Source: Bacteroidaceae bacterium (GTDB lineage Bacteria > Bacteroidota > Bacteroidia > Bacteroidales > Bacteroidaceae). From it: a DNA stretch of 64,000 nucleotides. The notes beneath the pieces are model-generated. The model had not been told where the DNA came from and did not search any database. It saw nothing but the letters and a program-made list of their open reading frames with translations. The stretch is from contig JAGBPB010000114.1 of NCBI GenBank assembly GCA_017633615.1, positions 5,352 through 69,351 on the forward strand, in the 5' to 3' direction. Shown here piece by piece: positions 61,435 to 64,000 of this stretch. Each line of letters begins with the position of its first letter. Within the stretch, counting starts at the first letter, position 1. A program made the position numbers and the translations under genes.

Positions 61435-61895
61435 AGCGATATCTCCAGAATCTCAAAACCTATCTTACCGCTGGGGATGGTTATCTCAACGGTCTCACCA
61501 ACCTTGTGACCCAGAAGACCCTTAGCTATAGGAGTATTGCTTGAAATCTTACCGGCCTTGAGGTCTGCCTCGCTCTCAGGAACGATTGAATAGACCACGG
61601 TGGCACCGTTCTTGGTATTACGCATCTTAACCTTGGTAAGAATCTGTACGGTTGATGTGTCTATCTTTTTCTCATCAATGATCTTGGCATCGGCAATCTG
61701 AGCCTTAAGCTGTGCAATTTTGGCCTCAAGCATACCCTGTGCCTCCTTGGCTGCATCATACTCAGCATTCTCTGACAAGTCACCCTTATCACGTGCCTCA
61801 GCAATCTGCTGGATAATCTCCGGGCGGCGAACACCCTCCAGGTACTGTAATTCGGCTACCAGTTTCTTGTAGCCCTCTTCTGACATATATGCCAT
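61431..61895 (-). CDS. greA: Transcription elongation factor GreA
   Basis: Stimulates RNA polymerase to cleave backtracked RNA. The 154 residues have the N-terminal coiled coil (YMSEEGYKKLVAELQYLEGV, RDKGDLSENAEYDAAKEAQ with the tip acidic residues) and the C-terminal FKBP-like domain (SEADLKAGKISSNTPIAKGL, IPSGKIGFEILEI). A strong promoter lies at 62006-62036. Confidence 0.95.
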   Translation of the reverse strand: MAYMSEEGYKKLVAELQYLEGVRRPEIIQQIAEARDKGDLSENAEYDAAKEAQGMLEAKIAQLKAQIADAKIIDEKKIDTSTVQILTKVKMRNTKNGATVVYSIVPESEADLKAGKISSNTPIAKGLLGHKVGETVEITIPSGKIGFEILEISL

Positions 61896-62005
61896 AATAT
61901 CAATAATTTATCAGTTACTAATCAATTTATTGACATGAGTAAAAAAGAATTCCAACAATCCAGTTCAGATGTTGGAACCCATTTTTTATGTTTCACGTTC
62001 TACTG

Positions 62006-62036
62006 CAAAGATAGTTTTATTTTCAGACTATCCCAA
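62006..62036 (-). promoter_or_regulatory. Promoter of greA-HIT
   Basis: Minus-strand TTG (62034-62036), 20-bp spacer, TATCTTTG (62006-62013). Between it and greA is a hairpin, TTCCAACA/TGTTGGAA (starting near 61951). Confidence 0.65.
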
Positions 62037-62068
62037 CAAAAAACGGAAAAATCAACTTTTTACTTTTC

Positions 62069-63238
62069 TCAGTCTAACAACTTGGCTATCTTAGCGTCCA
62101 GCTCATCTGTCTCTTCAGGACGGTCCGTGATGTTTCCGTCACGGTCTATCAGGAATACGGCAGGAAGCTGTGTTACATTATAAGACTTAAGATATGAAGA
62201 ATAAATGCTCTCCTCATCATACACGCATACCCACGGCAGGTTAGGAGCAGTATTCGTCCAGAAACTCTCATCACTGTCAACTGATACCTGATATATCTCA
62301 AAGCCCTGATCAGCGTACTTGTCATAGAGACCTCTAAGTATCATGTTGTAGCTGGCAGAGAAGTCAGTCTTATAAGCAGTGAAATCAAGCAGCACCACTT
62401 TTCCCTTGAGGTCGCTGAGCTTACGTGTCTTACCTTTGCAGTCAGGGAGCTCTATCTCAATGAGACCCGTCTCCACAATCATATTCTCAAACTGCTGGAT
62501 GGTCTCTTCAGATACGTTGTTTCTGGAAGGCGATGTCTTGGCCATACCTTTGAGAGCCACGTTATGCAGATGTGTGGTACGTACTGCATCCGGATATAGC
62601 ATATCCATCTGGGTAGCAACAGCTGCATAGCACTTGGCATCCTGACGGTCAGACTGCGGGCTGAAAAGTGTCTGGCCGTTGATGCTCAGGAACAGTGCAT
62701 AGTATGCACACGGTGAACCGGGAGCAGGATAAATGAAATCTGTAGTGATATCTGATTTGAACACATCAACCATTTCCAGAATCTCATTCTGCAGTGCCAC
62801 AGGATCAGGAGACCTGTACTGCGAACTTACGCGGCGCAGATCCTGAAGCAACCCCATCTGACGCATAACCAGATCTTTCAACTTGGAACAGTTCTCAGAA
62901 CCTTCAACCATATATGCAATCTGCATTACCGGCAGACTGGCCTTAACGGTAACCGTCTCAGTAGAATCAATAACCAGGTTGACAACCTTATTGTCTATGC
63001 GAAGACGATAGAAATCAAAACAGCCATCGGGAGCAACCGGATTGAACTTGAACTCACCTTCAGCATCCAACTTGACGGAGTCTATAACTTCAACCCTGTC
63101 AAGTGCCAGATGATCAAGATAGAGTGTCTTGCCGTCTGCCTCAACGATCTGACCATTCAAAGTAAACCTGTCAACTTGGGGTTGACAGGCTACTGTTAAT
63201 GCAGTCAGAATAACTAATGCGAGATTACTTCTCTTCAT
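62069..63238 (-). CDS. DUF4369/thioredoxin-fold lipoprotein lacking the CxxC
   Basis: From ATG 63238 the protein has 389 residues with a lipobox ([14 protein letters not shown]). An N-terminal DUF4369-like domain ([19 protein letters not shown]) is followed by a helical linker and a C-terminal thioredoxin-like domain. The strand [20 protein letters not shown] aligns with the usual DFWASWCGPC, but both cysteines are gone (YKTDF), while the cis-Pro block [14 protein letters not shown] remains. It therefore probably binds rather than reduces. It overlaps the end of pnp by 14 bases; the frame continuing upstream to 63415 is antiparallel to nothing but reads through pnp in another frame and was rejected. 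Confidence 0.85.
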   Translation of the reverse strand: MKRSNLALVILTALTVACQPQVDRFTLNGQIVEADGKTLYLDHLALDRVEVIDSVKLDAEGEFKFNPVAPDGCFDFYRLRIDNKVVNLVIDSTETVTVKASLPVMQIAYMVEGSENCSKLKDLVMRQMGLLQDLRRVSSQYRSPDPVALQNEILEMVDVFKSDITTDFIYPAPGSPCAYYALFLSINGQTLFSPQSDRQDAKCYAAVATQMDMLYPDAVRTTHLHNVALKGMAKTSPSRNNVSEETIQQFENMIVETGLIEIELPDCKGKTRKLSDLKGKVVLLDFTAYKTDFSASYNMILRGLYDKYADQGFEIYQVSVDSDESFWTNTAPNLPWVCVYDEESIYSSYLKSYNVTQLPAVFLIDRDGNITDRPEETDELDAKIAKLLD

Positions 63239-64000
63239 TGTTTTCACTATTCTCCTGCTGGTCATTCCTGTGGTTGTCGTGGTGGTGACGAGGGCCACGG
63301 TCCTGACGGGGACCTCTGTCCTGACGGGGACCTCTGTCCTGACGCTCACCGCGGTCCTGACGGGGCTGGCGTGCGGGACGCTCTTCATAACCCTCAGGCT
63401 TCTCGATGAGAGCACGACGTGACAGCTTGAACTTACCGGTTTTGGGATCGATGTCTATCAGCTTGACCTGAATCTTGTCACCCTCCTTGATGCCGGTCTC
63501 CTCAATGGTCTCATAACGCTTCCAGTCTATCTCACTGATGTGAAGCAGACCGTCCTTGCCGGGCAGGAACTCAACGAACAGACCGTAAGGCATTACGCTG
63601 CGTACGGTTCCCTCATAGGTCTCACCTACCTCAGGAATAGCTACGATTGCACGGATCTTGGCCAGAGCAGCCTCGATACTGTCGCGGTTAGAAGCGGCAA
63701 CCTCAATCTTGCCTACGCCGTCAACCTCATCAATGCTGATGCTTGCACCGGTCTCCTCCTGCATGCCCTGGATAATCTTTCCGCCCGGGCCAATGACTGC
63801 ACCGATAAACTCCTTAGGAATGGTAAGGGTCTCAATGCGAGGAGCATGGGGCTTAAGATCTGCACGGGGCTCAGCGATGGTATCGGTAATCTTGCTGAGG
63901 ATATACTCACGTCCGGCCTTGGCCTGAGCCAAAGCTTTCTCAAGAATCTCATATGAAAGACCGTCACACTTGATATCCATCTGTGTTGCGGTAAGACCCT
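63225..64000 (-). CDS. pnp: Polyribonucleotide nucleotidyltransferase, C-terminal part (cut by window edge)
   Basis: The 3'-5' phosphorolytic RNA-degrading enzyme. Only the last ~258 residues are present; the frame is open to the right edge ([13 protein letters not shown]). Visible are the end of the catalytic core, the KH domain ([20 protein letters not shown]) and the S1 domain ([33 protein letters not shown]). The C-terminal tail is a low-complexity set of [12 protein letters not shown] repeats, then His/Asn/Glu-rich, coded by near-identical 18-bp units. Such RGR/RGG-like tails often bind RNA or partners. The stop overlaps the next gene's start. Confidence 0.94.
   Translation of the reverse strand, partial: GLTATQMDIKCDGLSYEILEKALAQAKAGREYILSKITDTIAEPRADLKPHAPRIETLTIPKEFIGAVIGPGGKIIQGMQEETGASISIDEVDGVGKIEVAASNRDSIEAALAKIRAIVAIPEVGETYEGTVRSVMPYGLFVEFLPGKDGLLHISEIDWKRYETIEETGIKEGDKIQVKLIDIDPKTGKFKLSRRALIEKPEGYEERPARQPRQDRGERQDRGPRQDRGPRQDRGPRHHHDNHRNDQQENSENNEEK

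Noticed and set aside
63290..63365. Short regularly spaced repeats that might suggest a CRISPR array
   Set aside because: The 18-bp units are directly adjacent without spacers and code for RQDRGP in pnp.
63240..63415. N-terminal extension of the cysteine-less thioredoxin lipoprotein (Val-Arg-Thr and Thr-rich)
   Set aside because: It is the repeat region of pnp read in another frame. The normal lipoprotein start is the ATG at 63238.

Overview
The window looks like chromosomal DNA of an uncultured gut-type member of the Bacteroidales. The evidence is gene content (MreBCD/PBP2/RodA behind PurH, a RicT-like PSP1 protein behind HolB, DUF4369 thioredoxins, six-bladed propeller lipoproteins, an NVEALA-type peptide, FISUMP-like and BIG2 modules), the lack of Shine-Dalgarno sequences, and many upstream copies of the Bacteroidetes -7 promoter box TAnnTTTG, several with a TTG about 20 bp further upstream. 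Species cannot be named from the sequence.

Layout. 1-3550: rsgA (cut by the left edge), tadA with a small RHH-like gene, then yraN-birA-pyrH. 3551-12460 is accessory and all on the minus strand: a DUF4419 protein, a 1029-residue FISUMP/BIG2 surface protein, and a three-gene operon of a DUF6057-like membrane protein, a CxxCH propeller lipoprotein and a radical SAM/SPASM enzyme. 12558-18612 is a plus-strand housekeeping run (rsmI, hflX, fumarase, holB, ricT) with CCAAAG-type repeats before three of its genes. It ends in a 279-bp nested inverted repeat (18610-18888). 18902-26120 is the purH-mreBCD-mrdA-rodA operon. 26313-28750 encodes a Tat-exported DUF362 protein and a NapH-NapG-like fusion. 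28751-31406 holds a propeller lipoprotein and a GPH sugar transporter.

31501-43020 is mostly housekeeping: acetyltransferase-like gene, parE, coaD and ctpA; an orphan BlaI regulator with its operator; a tRNA with anticodon CAU; ribF and a CPBP protease; and topA-aroK-argB. 43021-49353 is an operon of a Gate-domain membrane protein, ybeY, a large TPR protein and an outer-membrane barrel. It is followed by a carboxylesterase, a GNAT enzyme and an unknown exported protein.

53044-57560 is the most unusual locus. It is partly AT-rich and on the minus strand: an NVEALA-type small exported peptide, a propeller lipoprotein, a CSSC thioredoxin-like lipoprotein, an O-antigen-ligase/TPR membrane protein and a signal peptidase I. 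The genes overlap or nearly abut, so they probably work together; a dedicated peptide export, processing and folding pathway is the inference offered. 58450-64000 contains a TlpA lipoprotein with a polysaccharide flippase, greA with a HIT protein, a thioredoxin-fold lipoprotein that has lost its CxxC, and the C-terminal part of pnp (cut by the right edge).

Two small repeat families run through the window. One is a REP-like palindrome built on GGGGAC(A/T)GTCCCC (four copies); the other is the CCAAAG/CCAACG hexamer array (three copies). No rRNA, CRISPR array, insertion sequence or prophage was found.
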